Below, piece after piece: positions 1-7,150 of a stretch of 7,150 nt of DNA. The stretch is from assembly GCA_030696435.1 (NCBI GenBank), contig JAUYSF010000299.1, forward strand, positions 1 through 7,150. Direction: 5' to 3'. Under the pieces are notes generated by a model. It saw nothing but the letters and a program-made list of their open reading frames with translations, made no database searches and was not told the origin of the DNA. Source of the stretch: Desulfoprunum sp. Its GTDB lineage: Bacteria; Desulfobacterota; Desulfobulbia; Desulfobulbales; Desulfocapsaceae. Position numbers and translations under genes: made by a program. The first letter of the stretch is position 1. Each line of letters begins with the position of its first letter.

Positions 1-34
1 TTGGAATTATTTCCACTTCCAACTCCAAACGAAC
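1..34. other. 3' flank of nifA, no gene seen
   Basis: These bases lie downstream of the nifA stop codon. TTGGAA at 1-6 can pair with TTCCAA at 17-22, but the stem is only 6 bp and the window ends there, so a terminator for nifA cannot be judged. No coding signal is visible. Confidence 0.4.
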
Positions 35-1642
35 CTAATAGGCATCATACCGTGAGAGATTGTATTTCTTGATCTTGTAACCCATCTGCCGTTGAGTCAA
101 CCCCAATTCCCTGGCGGCTCTGACCTGTACCCAGCCGTGGCGTTTCAAAGCGGACTCGACCTCCGTCCGTTCGATGTCCTGCAGGGACAGTCTCCCCTGC
201 TTTTCCCCGGGGGGCGAGGCCGGCTCGACGGCAATCCTCAGGGGGGGCACATCCTCTTTGAAAGGCACAAGAGGCGTCCTGACTTCCGGGGGCAGATCGC
301 CTAGGGTCAAACGCTCAGTCTCGGCCAGAATGACCATCCTTTCCACCAAATTCTGCATCTCCCGCACATTGCCCGGCCATCTGTAGCTCACAAGAAAATC
401 GAGGAGCTCAGAGGTCAGTTTGATATTCTTGCCATTGCGCTGGTTACTCTTCTGCAGAAAATGGTTGAACAAAATGGGGATATCCTCCTGGCGGTCCCGC
501 AAGGGCGGCAGAATGATCGGCACCACATTAAGGCGGTAATAGAGATCGGCCCGAAATTTTCCGGCTGCCACCGCCTGCTCAAGACTTACATTGGTGGCAG
601 CTATAATCCGGATATCAACATTGAAGGTTTTTGTGCCACCAATCCGTTCAAACTGTTTTTCCTGCAGGGCCCGCAGCATCTTTGACTGGAGGGAGAGCGG
701 CATCTCACCGATCTCGTCGAGAAAGATGGTACCTTTATCGGCCAGCTCGAAGCGACCCTGCCGGGTGGCATGGGCCCCGGTGAAGGCCCCCCGCTCATGA
801 CCGAACAATTCGCTCTCAAGAAGGGTCTCAGGCAGCGCGGCACAGTTCACCTTGATGAAAGGCTTGTCCTTTCTGTTACCGGAATCATGGATGGCGCGAG
901 CAACCAGCTCCTTGCCGGTGCCGGACTCCCCCAGGAGCAAGGCGGTGACACTGCTCTCGGCAATTTTTCCTATGATGCCATACACCTCCTGCATTGGCTT
1001 GGAGTGGCCGATAATGAAATGTCCGTCATGCAGGCTGTGCAGCTTGGCCTTCAACGAGCGATTCTCCTCTTGCAATTTCGCCTCTTTTTTGCGGATCTCC
1101 TTATGCAGGCGCAAAAACTGGGCTATCAGGGTCGACAGCACAGTGAGAAAGCGAATATCCTCCTCGAAGGACACCTCAGGCCCAAAGAGCCGATCCACCG
1201 TCAAAACCCCCACCGGATAGCCTTCAACCAGGACCGGCACGCCGAGAAATGACAGCTTGGTCTTGCTGAACAGCGGACGTGCCCCGGTCCGATTGAGAAA
1301 CAGTGGTTCACTGTGGATATCCGGGACAACGAAGGGCGATCTACTCTGGAAAATCTGACCGCAAACCCCCTCGTCCGGTTTATAAACCCCTCGCAATTCC
1401 TCGGCCTCCGACAGTCCACATGAAGCCCGGATGGTCAGACGCTGGCTGATCTCATCCATCAGCAACAGAGTCGCCCGTTCCATCTTTAGGGTATCATGCA
1501 GAACTCGCAGGATGCTTGCGAGCGTTGTCTCGAGATTGACCGCCGTGCCGATAAGCTGGGTAATTCTGTGTAAGGCCAGCAGCTCAAGCCCTTCTGTTGA
1601 TTGTCTTTCTTTGTTGTTCTCTATTATGGAATTTTTCATCAT
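35..1642 (-). CDS. nifA: NifA, sigma54-dependent activator of nitrogen fixation genes
   Basis: Cytoplasmic bacterial enhancer-binding protein that uses ATP hydrolysis to open sigma54 RNA polymerase promoters of nif genes. Numbering from the ATG at 1642 gives 535 aa. An N-terminal GAF domain (about 26-178) is joined by a charged, heptad-like helix (180-205) to the AAA+ domain (about 210-438), then a linker and a Fis-type helix-turn-helix (about 507-527). Visible motifs are Walker A GESGTGKE (238-245), the sigma54-contacting GAFTGA loop (285-290), Walker B GTIFLDE (304-310), an arginine-finger region FRADLYYRLN (363-372) and RWPGNVREMQN (421-431). The C-terminal TQRQMGYKIKKYN segment is typical of NifA. 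The only cysteines are at about 75, 94 and 267. The CxxxxC motif found between the AAA+ domain and linker of oxygen-sensitive rhizobial NifA is absent. No nifL is adjacent. Start choice: AAAGG precedes tandem ATGs at 1642 and 1639. The TTG at 1645 is in frame but less likely, and 1639 is also possible. It is divergent from nifH, which supports NifA over other GAF-type regulators. AnfA or VnfA are less likely alternatives. Confidence 0.93.
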   Translation of the reverse strand: MMKNSIIENNKERQSTEGLELLALHRITQLIGTAVNLETTLASILRVLHDTLKMERATLLLMDEISQRLTIRASCGLSEAEELRGVYKPDEGVCGQIFQSRSPFVVPDIHSEPLFLNRTGARPLFSKTKLSFLGVPVLVEGYPVGVLTVDRLFGPEVSFEEDIRFLTVLSTLIAQFLRLHKEIRKKEAKLQEENRSLKAKLHSLHDGHFIIGHSKPMQEVYGIIGKIAESSVTALLLGESGTGKELVARAIHDSGNRKDKPFIKVNCAALPETLLESELFGHERGAFTGAHATRQGRFELADKGTIFLDEIGEMPLSLQSKMLRALQEKQFERIGGTKTFNVDIRIIAATNVSLEQAVAAGKFRADLYYRLNVVPIILPPLRDRQEDIPILFNHFLQKSNQRNGKNIKLTSELLDFLVSYRWPGNVREMQNLVERMVILAETERLTLGDLPPEVRTPLVPFKEDVPPLRIAVEPASPPGEKQGRLSLQDIERTEVESALKRHGWVQVRAARELGLTQRQMGYKIKKYNLSRYDAY

Positions 1643-1760
1643 CAAACCTTTTCTCTCTCCATGGCCGTCAAGGCCCTACCAAGCGCTGCAGACTACGGCT
1701 AATTTTTTTTCCATCGGGACATACTCATCGTTCAAACAACAGACATGTATCAAACGAATT

Positions 1761-1776
1761 TGCAATTTTCACTCCA
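1761..1776 (-). promoter_or_regulatory. Candidate sigma54 promoter of nifA
   Basis: Read on the minus strand the site is TGGAGT-GAAAA-TTGCA. It has GG and GC separated by exactly 10 bases as sigma54 requires, plus a good TTGCA -12 element. The -24 hexamer departs from TGGCAC at three positions. The predicted transcription start is near 1750, giving a leader of about 108 bases to nifA. Its position relative to the TGT-N10-ACA site supports it, but the -24 element is weak. Confidence 0.5.
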
Positions 1777-1839
1777 TAGCCAAAAATCATTTATTACTCA
1801 TTGATTTACCTAAATATTCTACTAATTCTCCAGATCGAC

Positions 1840-1855
1840 TGTCTGGCCAATAACA
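1840..1855. promoter_or_regulatory. Candidate NifA upstream activator site
   Basis: Exact TGT-N10-ACA (TGTCTGGCCAATAACA), the known NifA-binding consensus. Its centre is about 97 bases upstream of the predicted nifA start, a typical enhancer distance. It is about 315 bases upstream of the predicted nifH start, which is far. It may serve nifA autoactivation, both genes, or be chance: the six fixed bases give an expectation of roughly 0.15 hits in a region this long. Confidence 0.5.
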
Positions 1856-1960
1856 TACATTATTGTATTGTTTTTTATAGCGTTGTTACTTTTTTGTGCA
1901 TTTTGCTATACGTCAAAATAAACCCTTCGATTCTTGGATATCCACTCAAAATATACGCCC

Positions 1961-1974
1961 CTCTCCCTGGAGAG
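1961..1974. repeat. Short inverted repeat in the promoter region
   Basis: CTCTCC-CT-GGAGAG is a perfect 6-bp inverted repeat with a 2-base centre, about 165 bases upstream of the nifH -24 element. A second perfect palindrome, TGGATATCCA, sits just upstream at 1935-1944. Either could be an operator half-site pair, but no known regulator consensus is recognised. Confidence 0.3.
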
Positions 1975-2127
1975 CGTCAACGCGACACCCGCCCCACCTT
2001 TTTGTCTTCTTCTGACATTTTGGTAGCTTTTCTCCACAAACGAGAACCTTTCCATTTTTCATTCTTTCCAGCCGAGAACCAACTTATTTATTTTTATATA
2101 TATGGATTTATTAATTATTTATTTTAA

Positions 2128-3117
<990 letters not shown>

Positions 3118-3148
3118 CAATCACCCATTTAATAAGGAGAACACCACA

Positions 3149-3505
3149 ATGATGATCATGATCAGAGCAATTATACGCCCCGAAAAGTCCGATGCAGTCC
3201 TCGCCGCCCTGATGGATGCCGGTTTTCCGGCAGTGACCAAATATTCCGTGGCCGGGCGCGGCAAGCAGCGCGGCATCAAGATCGGCGAAGTGACCTATGA
3301 CGAGATCCCGAAAACCATGCTGGTCAGTGTCGTCAACGCCGCCGACCGCGATTTCGTCATCGATACCATCATGAAGACCGCCAGAACCAGCATTAAAGGG
3401 GCCTTCGGGGACGGCAAGATTTTCGTCTCCGAGGTTGAGGATGTCTACACCATCAGCTCTGGCGTGCGGGACACCGCACAAGCATCCGAGGGGGTTCCGG
3501 CATGA
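3149..3505 (+). CDS. nifI1: NifI1, PII-family nitrogenase regulator
   Basis: PII-like signalling protein (118 aa) encoded between nifH and nifD. In methanogens NifI1 and NifI2 together bind the MoFe protein and block Fe protein docking, and 2-oxoglutarate and ATP relieve the block. The protein shows the PII fold pattern. It starts MIRAIIRPEK, has a T-loop with GRGKQRGIKIGE (36-47) and YDEIPKTML (50-58), and has the nucleotide-binding GDGKIFV (87-93) near the C-terminus. The T-loop differs from the uridylylated GlnB type, so covalent modification is not expected. AAGGAG at 3134-3139 lies 9 bases before the first ATG; an in-frame ATG follows directly at 3152 and a third at 3158. It lies 31 bases after nifH. 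Often annotated as a GlnB-like P-II protein. Confidence 0.95.
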   Translation: MMIMIRAIIRPEKSDAVLAALMDAGFPAVTKYSVAGRGKQRGIKIGEVTYDEIPKTMLVSVVNAADRDFVIDTIMKTARTSIKGAFGDGKIFVSEVEDVYTISSGVRDTAQASEGVPA

Positions 3506-3876
3506 AAGAGATAATCGCAGTGGTTCGCATGAATATGATGAACCAGACAAAAAAGGCCCTGACCGAGGCCGGCATCGACGCCTTCTTCGCCCACGAGGCC
3601 CAGGGCCGGGGCAAGGGCTTTGTCAATCCGGCGGTCCTTGAGGGGGCTGGACAGGGTTATGAGGAGGCGGCATCGCTGCTCGGAGAAAAAGGCAAACTTT
3701 ACCCGAAACGAATGGTCACCGTCGTCATCAAAGACGATCTCGTCGATGAGGTCGTGCAGGCAATCACCCTGGCCAATCAAACGGGCAAGCCCGGCGACGG
3801 CAAGATCTTCGTCTTGCCGATAAGCGATTCCGTCCGGGTCCGTACCGGTGAGACCGGCGAAAAATCCATAGTCTGA
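3502..3876 (+). CDS. nifI2: NifI2, PII-family nitrogenase regulator
   Basis: Second PII-like protein (124 aa), partner of NifI1 in the switch-off complex acting on NifDK. It starts MKEIIAVVRMNMMNQT. It has a longer T-loop region than NifI1 (about 35-70, starting QGRGKGFVNP and ending YPKRMVTVVI) and carries GDGKIFVLPISD (98-109), the conserved C-terminal nucleotide-binding stretch. The extended T-loop separates NifI2 from NifI1. Its ATG overlaps the nifI1 stop as ATGA, implying translational coupling and roughly matched synthesis of the two subunits. GAGGGGG at 3488-3494 is the likely ribosome binding site. Confidence 0.95.
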   Translation: MKEIIAVVRMNMMNQTKKALTEAGIDAFFAHEAQGRGKGFVNPAVLEGAGQGYEEAASLLGEKGKLYPKRMVTVVIKDDLVDEVVQAITLANQTGKPGDGKIFVLPISDSVRVRTGETGEKSIV

Positions 3877-3894
3877 CCGCAGAAGGAGAAAAAA

Positions 3895-5535
3895 ATGGCA
3901 ACAACAAAGAAAAAAGTGGTGCAGTGGGAGCCGGTCGATATCAAGGCGGAACTGTTGAAACAGTATCCGGCCAAGGTCGCCCGCAAACGCGCCAAGCAGA
4001 TACTTATCAACGAAGCCCAGGAGAACTCGCCGCCCTCTGAAATCGTCGCCAACGTCAGGACCATCCCCGGTATCATCACCATGCGCGGCTGTACCTACGC
4101 CGGCTGCAAAGGTGTTATCATGGGACCGACCAGCGATATCGTCAATCTGGTGCACGGACCGATCGGCTGCAGTTTCTACGCCTGGCTTACCCGTCGCAAC
4201 CAGACCAGTGCCTCGGGTGAAAAGGGTGAAAACTTCATTCCCTACTGTATGTCCACCGATATGCAGGACTCCGACATCATCTTCGGTGGCGAGAAGAAAC
4301 TGGCAGCGGCCATCCAGGAGGCCTACGACCTTTTTCATCCCAAGGCCATCGCGGTCTTCGCCACCTGTCCGGTGGGTCTGATCGGCGACGATATCCATAA
4401 TGTGGCCCGGCAGATGAAAGAAAAATTAGGCGACTGCAACGTCTTCGCCTTCAGCTGCGAGGGCTATAAGGGCGTTTCCCAGTCGGCCGGGCACCATATC
4501 GCCAACAACCAGGTCTTCACCCATCTGGTCGGCAAGTCGGAGACGGTCAAAACGGACAAGTACAAGATTAACCTGCTCGGCGAGTACAACATCGGCGGCG
4601 ATGGTTTCGAGATCGACCGAATCCTGAAGAAATGCGGCATAACCAATATCGCCACATTCTCGGGCAATTCGACCTACGACCAGTTCGCCTCGGCCAATCA
4701 GGCCGATCTGAGCTGCGTCATGTGTCACCGTTCGATCAACTATGTCGCCGATATGCTGGAGACAAAATACGGCATTCCGTGGGTCAAGATAAACTTTATC
4801 GGGGCCGGAGCGACCGCCAAATCGCTGAGAAAAATCGCCAGGTATTTCGGTGACCAGGAACTCAGCGACCGGGTAGAGGCAGTCATTGCCGAGGAGATGC
4901 CGGATGTTGAGGTAGCCCGGCTCGATGTCTATCCCCGGACCCAGGGCAAGACCGTAATGATTTTCGTTGGAGGTTCGCGGGCTCATCATTACCAGGAATT
5001 GTTCAACGAGATGGGCATGAAGACTCTGTCTGCCGGTTATGAATTTGGTCACCGAGATGATTATGAGGGACGCCAGGTCCTGCCTCTCAAGGTCGACTCG
5101 GACAGCCGCAATATCGAGGAGATCCATGTCGAGGCCGATCCGCTGCTCTACCGGCCCCGCAAGACCCCTGAGGAGATGCAAGCCCTGGAGGAAAACGGCC
5201 TGAAGTTCAAGGAATACGAGGGCCTGAATCCTGATATGGAGAACGGCACGATCATTATCGATGATCTCAACCAATACGAGGCCGAAAAACTGGTGCAGTT
5301 GATGAAACCGGATCTGTTCTGCGCCGGCATCAAGGAGAAATATTCGATCCAGAAGCTCGGTGTTCCGCAGAAACAGCTGCACAGCTATGATTCCGGCGGC
5401 CCTTATGCCGGCTTCAAAGGGGCGGTCAACTTCTATCAGGAAATCGACCGGCTGGTGAACAGCAAGGTATGGGGCCTGATGCAGGCGCCCTGGCAGGAAA
5501 ACCCTGAACTCTCAGCGACCTACGTGTGGGAATAA
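3895..5535 (+). CDS. nifD: NifD, nitrogenase MoFe protein alpha chain
   Basis: Alpha subunit of the alpha2beta2 dinitrogenase. It holds FeMo-cofactor, the N2 reduction site, and half of the P-cluster ligands. Likely P-cluster cysteines are Cys66 (RGCTYAG), Cys92 (GPIGCSFY) and Cys158 (ATCPVGLIGDD). FeMo-cofactor ligands are Cys277 (MCHRSINY) and His496 (LHSYDSGGPYAG). Gln196 and His200 in GVSQSAGHH match the catalytically important Gln191 and His195 of Azotobacter. At 546 aa it is about 50 longer than Azotobacter NifD. The extra length lies mainly after GYEFGHRDDYEG, at roughly 395-452, where the Clostridium pasteurianum chain also has an insertion. Extra cysteines (71 and 274) flank ligand motifs. 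AAGGAG lies 6 bases before the start. It follows nifI2 by 18 bases. Because all ligands and the homocitrate-side residues are present, NifE or a nitrogenase-like paralogue is unlikely. Confidence 0.97.
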   Translation: MATTKKKVVQWEPVDIKAELLKQYPAKVARKRAKQILINEAQENSPPSEIVANVRTIPGIITMRGCTYAGCKGVIMGPTSDIVNLVHGPIGCSFYAWLTRRNQTSASGEKGENFIPYCMSTDMQDSDIIFGGEKKLAAAIQEAYDLFHPKAIAVFATCPVGLIGDDIHNVARQMKEKLGDCNVFAFSCEGYKGVSQSAGHHIANNQVFTHLVGKSETVKTDKYKINLLGEYNIGGDGFEIDRILKKCGITNIATFSGNSTYDQFASANQADLSCVMCHRSINYVADMLETKYGIPWVKINFIGAGATAKSLRKIARYFGDQELSDRVEAVIAEEMPDVEVARLDVYPRTQGKTVMIFVGGSRAHHYQELFNEMGMKTLSAGYEFGHRDDYEGRQVLPLKVDSDSRNIEEIHVEADPLLYRPRKTPEEMQALEENGLKFKEYEGLNPDMENGTIIIDDLNQYEAEKLVQLMKPDLFCAGIKEKYSIQKLGVPQKQLHSYDSGGPYAGFKGAVNFYQEIDRLVNSKVWGLMQAPWQENPELSATYVWE

Positions 5536-5558
5536 CGTTTACATAAGAAGGTATTGCC

Positions 5559-6932
5559 ATGTTACTCAGACATACACCCAAAGAGATATCCGAGCGTTCA
5601 GCCCTGATGATCAACCCGGCTAAGACCTGCCAGCCGATCGGCGCGATGTACGCGGCTCTCGGCATCCACGGATGTCTGCCGCACAGTCACGGCTCGCAGG
5701 GCTGCTGTGCCTACCACCGGAGCACGCTCACCCGGCACTACAAGGAACCGATCGTCGCTGCCACCAGTTCGTTCACCGAGGGTTCTTCGGTGTTCGGCGG
5801 GCAGGCCAATCTGCTGCAGGCGATTGACAACATTTTCACGGTCTATAATCCCGAGATCATAGCCATACATACCACCTGCCTGTCGGAGACCATAGGTGAT
5901 GACCTACCCCAGATCCTGAAAAAATCCAAGGATGAGGGCATCACCCCGGAGGGCAAAATGGTGATCGGCGCGCCGACCCCAAGTTATGTCGGCTCGCACG
6001 TCACCGGCTTTTCCAACATGGTCAAGGCTATGGCGAATATGGCTGAGCCGGTCACGAAGAAAAACGGCAAGGTCAATATTATCCCCGGTTGGGTGGAACC
6101 CTGCGACATGGAGGAGATCAAGCGTCTGGCGGCCATCGTCGGTGTCGATATCACCCTGTTTCCGGATACCTCCGGCGTCCTCAACGGCCCGCTGTCCGGG
6201 GAATACACCATGTTCCCGAAAGGCGGTACCACGGTTGCCGAGCTGAAGGGCTGCGGCGGCGCTATCGGCACCCTGGCCCTTGGCGAGTGGTGTTCGGCGG
6301 ATGCTGCACGGCTACTCGACACCAAGCACAAGGTACCCTGTCGGGTCCTCGACATGCCCTTCGGGCTCAAGGCCACCGACCGTTTCGTCGACGCCCTGCG
6401 CACTGTGGGCGGCACTTCGGTTCCCGAGGAGATATCCGACGAGCGCGGCCAGTTGGTCGACATGATCTCCGACATGCACCAGTATTTTTACCACAAGAAG
6501 GTGGCCCTGGTCGGCGATCCCGACCAACTGATCGCTATGACCGAATTCCTGGTCTCGATCGATATGTGCCCAATTCATATCGTCACCGGCACATCGGGCA
6601 AGAAGTTTGAAAAGCGTATCAGAGAGATTACCAAAGATGTCCCCTTTCCGGTCAATGTCAAGGCTTGGGGCGATATGTTCCTGCTGCACCAATGGATCAA
6701 GAACGAGCCGGTCGACCTGCTCATCGGCAACACCTACTGCAAGTATATCGCCCGTGATGAGGATCTGCCGCTGGTCCGCTGGGGTTTTCCCATCCTCGAC
6801 CGCCAGGGCCATCAGTATTTTCCGACGGTGGGCTACAAGGGCGGTCTCAGAATTCTGGAAAAAATCCTTTCGGCACTCCTCGACCGAACGGATCGCGATG
6901 CTCCAGAAGAGAAATTTGAGCTGGTTTTTTAG
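5559..6932 (+). CDS. nifK: NifK, nitrogenase MoFe protein beta chain
   Basis: Beta subunit of dinitrogenase; it supplies the other half of the P-cluster and part of the Fe protein docking face. Likely cluster cysteines are Cys24 (AKTCQPIGA), Cys49 (HGSQGCCAY) and Cys107 (TTCLSETIGDD). Ser146 in VGSHVTG matches the P-cluster serine 188 of Azotobacter. A further cysteine (50) directly follows the Cys49 ligand. At 457 aa it lacks about 50-60 N-terminal residues of Azotobacter NifK, as in the clostridial type, and this pairs with the long NifD. The start is supported by AGAAGG seven bases upstream and by the position of PAKTCQPIGA close to the N-terminus, which leaves no room for the missing extension. 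It follows nifD by 23 bases, co-transcribed. No anfG or vnfG gene intervenes, which argues for a Mo enzyme. Confidence 0.97.
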   Translation: MLLRHTPKEISERSALMINPAKTCQPIGAMYAALGIHGCLPHSHGSQGCCAYHRSTLTRHYKEPIVAATSSFTEGSSVFGGQANLLQAIDNIFTVYNPEIIAIHTTCLSETIGDDLPQILKKSKDEGITPEGKMVIGAPTPSYVGSHVTGFSNMVKAMANMAEPVTKKNGKVNIIPGWVEPCDMEEIKRLAAIVGVDITLFPDTSGVLNGPLSGEYTMFPKGGTTVAELKGCGGAIGTLALGEWCSADAARLLDTKHKVPCRVLDMPFGLKATDRFVDALRTVGGTSVPEEISDERGQLVDMISDMHQYFYHKKVALVGDPDQLIAMTEFLVSIDMCPIHIVTGTSGKKFEKRIREITKDVPFPVNVKAWGDMFLLHQWIKNEPVDLLIGNTYCKYIARDEDLPLVRWGFPILDRQGHQYFPTVGYKGGLRILEKILSALLDRTDRDAPEEKFELVF

Positions 6933-6948
6933 GCTGGAATGATCGGCC

Positions 6949-6984
6949 GCAGCACCCTGCCTGAAAACAGGGTGCTGCAGTTTT
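6949..6984 (+). terminator. Probable intrinsic terminator after nifK
   Basis: GCAGCACCCTG (6949-6959) pairs over 11 perfect base pairs with CAGGGTGCTGC (6968-6978) around an 8-base loop. AG and TTTT follow. The stem is very strong but the T run is short and offset by two bases, so it may terminate only partly or act as a 3' mRNA stabiliser for the structural operon. Confidence 0.7.
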
Positions 6985-6995
6985 GAAAATTGACC

Positions 6996-7042
6996 GGCAG
7001 GAGGAGGGTACTGCCCGTTGCGCCACCCTCCCTGCCTATTTT
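6996..7042 (+). terminator. Second hairpin with T-rich tail upstream of next gene
   Basis: GGCAGG (6996-7001) pairs with CCTGCC (7031-7036), and GAGGGT (7004-7009) pairs with ACCCTC (7025-7030). This gives a 12-bp stem with a 2-base bulge and a 15-base loop, followed by TATTTT. It could be a backup terminator or an attenuator. The left arm contains AGGAGG, which would look like a ribosome binding site if single-stranded. Confidence 0.45.
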
Positions 7043-7063
7043 CTCTCCCAAAGCGAGTCGATT

Positions 7064-7150
7064 ATGAAGACAACCCCGTCCTCCGGACCACAGACACCGC
7101 ACATCCTGACCCTGCCGGTAGCTGCCAGGGTGAGTGCCAGGACCCGTTTT
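7064..7150 (+). CDS. Start of unidentified gene, cut by window edge
   Basis: Twenty-nine codons from an ATG run open to the window end. The N-terminus is proline- and threonine-rich, then reads HILTLPVAARVSARTRF. The LPVA-[AP]-[RK] stretch recalls the segment just before the radical-SAM cysteines in NifB (LPVAPKCN-type). Here valine and threonine stand where the first two cysteines would be; the third position lies outside the window. It could be a degenerate or divergent radical-SAM-related protein, or an unrelated protein with a chance match. The ribosome binding site is weak (AGCGAG). The same frame is open upstream to at least 6983, and a second frame starting with TTG at 7018, preceded by AGGAGG, is also open to the end, so the start is uncertain. 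Downstream of nifK, cofactor-assembly genes such as nifE, nifN or nifB would be expected; the visible residues do not look like a NifE start. Confidence 0.45.
   Translation, partial: MKTTPSSGPQTPHILTLPVAARVSARTRF

Noticed and set aside
2003..2017. TGT-N9-ACA as a true NifA site
   Set aside because: The known consensus spacing is 10 bases. It is kept only as a near match in the findings and not listed as a feature.
1801..2127. Hydrophobic 108-codon frame in the nifA-nifH intergenic region
   Set aside because: It starts with TTG, lacks a ribosome binding site, and its hydrophobicity follows from the AT-rich promoter DNA. It covers likely regulatory sites.
3445..4398. Long open frame (317 codons) on the minus strand across nifI1, nifI2 and nifD
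   Set aside because: It spans three well-supported genes on the other strand and its translation is histidine/aspartate-rich low-quality sequence typical of antisense shadows.
4426..5382. Long open frame (318 codons) on the minus strand opposite nifD
   Set aside because: It lies wholly within nifD, whose cluster ligands are intact. The antisense frame shows no recognisable motif and is a by-product of biased codon use.
7018..7150. Alternative frame from TTG at 7018 with upstream AGGAGG
   Set aside because: The AGGAGG is part of a hairpin stem, the start codon is TTG, and the translation looks less protein-like than the frame from 7064. Not excluded without sequence beyond the window.

Overview
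This window is the core of a molybdenum nitrogenase (nif) gene cluster. A divergently transcribed regulator gene, nifA, lies on the minus strand. It is followed by the structural operon nifH-nifI1-nifI2-nifD-nifK on the plus strand, and then by the first 29 codons of a further gene cut by the window edge. Two PII-like genes between nifH and nifD are typical of anaerobes (methanogens, clostridia, Desulfobacterota, Chlorobi) and absent from Klebsiella or Azotobacter. A sigma54-dependent NifA regulator and -24/-12 promoters point to a bacterium. Together with the moderately GC-rich, strongly biased codon use, this suggests a strictly anaerobic Gram-negative bacterium, most likely a sulfate- or sulfur-metabolising Desulfobacterota member (Desulfobulbales-like). 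That placement is an inference, not a database match.

Layout: 1-34 is the short 3' flank of nifA. nifA occupies 35-1642 (minus). The region 1643-2289 is a long AT-rich divergent promoter region. It holds a near-perfect sigma54 promoter for nifH (2137-2152), a weaker sigma54-like promoter for nifA (1761-1776, minus), one exact TGT-N10-ACA NifA-type upstream site (1840-1855) and several inverted repeats. nifH, nifI1, nifI2, nifD and nifK follow with gaps of 31, -4 (overlap), 18 and 23 bases, each with a purine-rich ribosome binding site. After nifK come two successive hairpins (6949-6984 and 6996-7042), then a new start at 7064.

How it works together: NifA with sigma54 RNA polymerase would switch on the operon when fixed nitrogen is scarce. 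NifH (Fe protein) passes electrons with ATP hydrolysis to the NifDK (MoFe) protein, which reduces N2. NifI1 and NifI2 are known in other organisms to form a complex that binds NifDK and blocks NifH docking when 2-oxoglutarate is low, giving a fast post-translational off switch. NifD is long (546 aa) and NifK short (457 aa), the Clostridium-like rather than Azotobacter-like architecture. No delta-subunit gene lies between D and K, so this is a Mo rather than V or Fe-only system.

I see no wholly new system here. The points most worth a second look are the lopsided placement of the NifA site towards nifA, the tandem hairpins after nifK, and the truncated gene at the right edge, whose start resembles a radical-SAM/NifB core lacking the expected cysteines.
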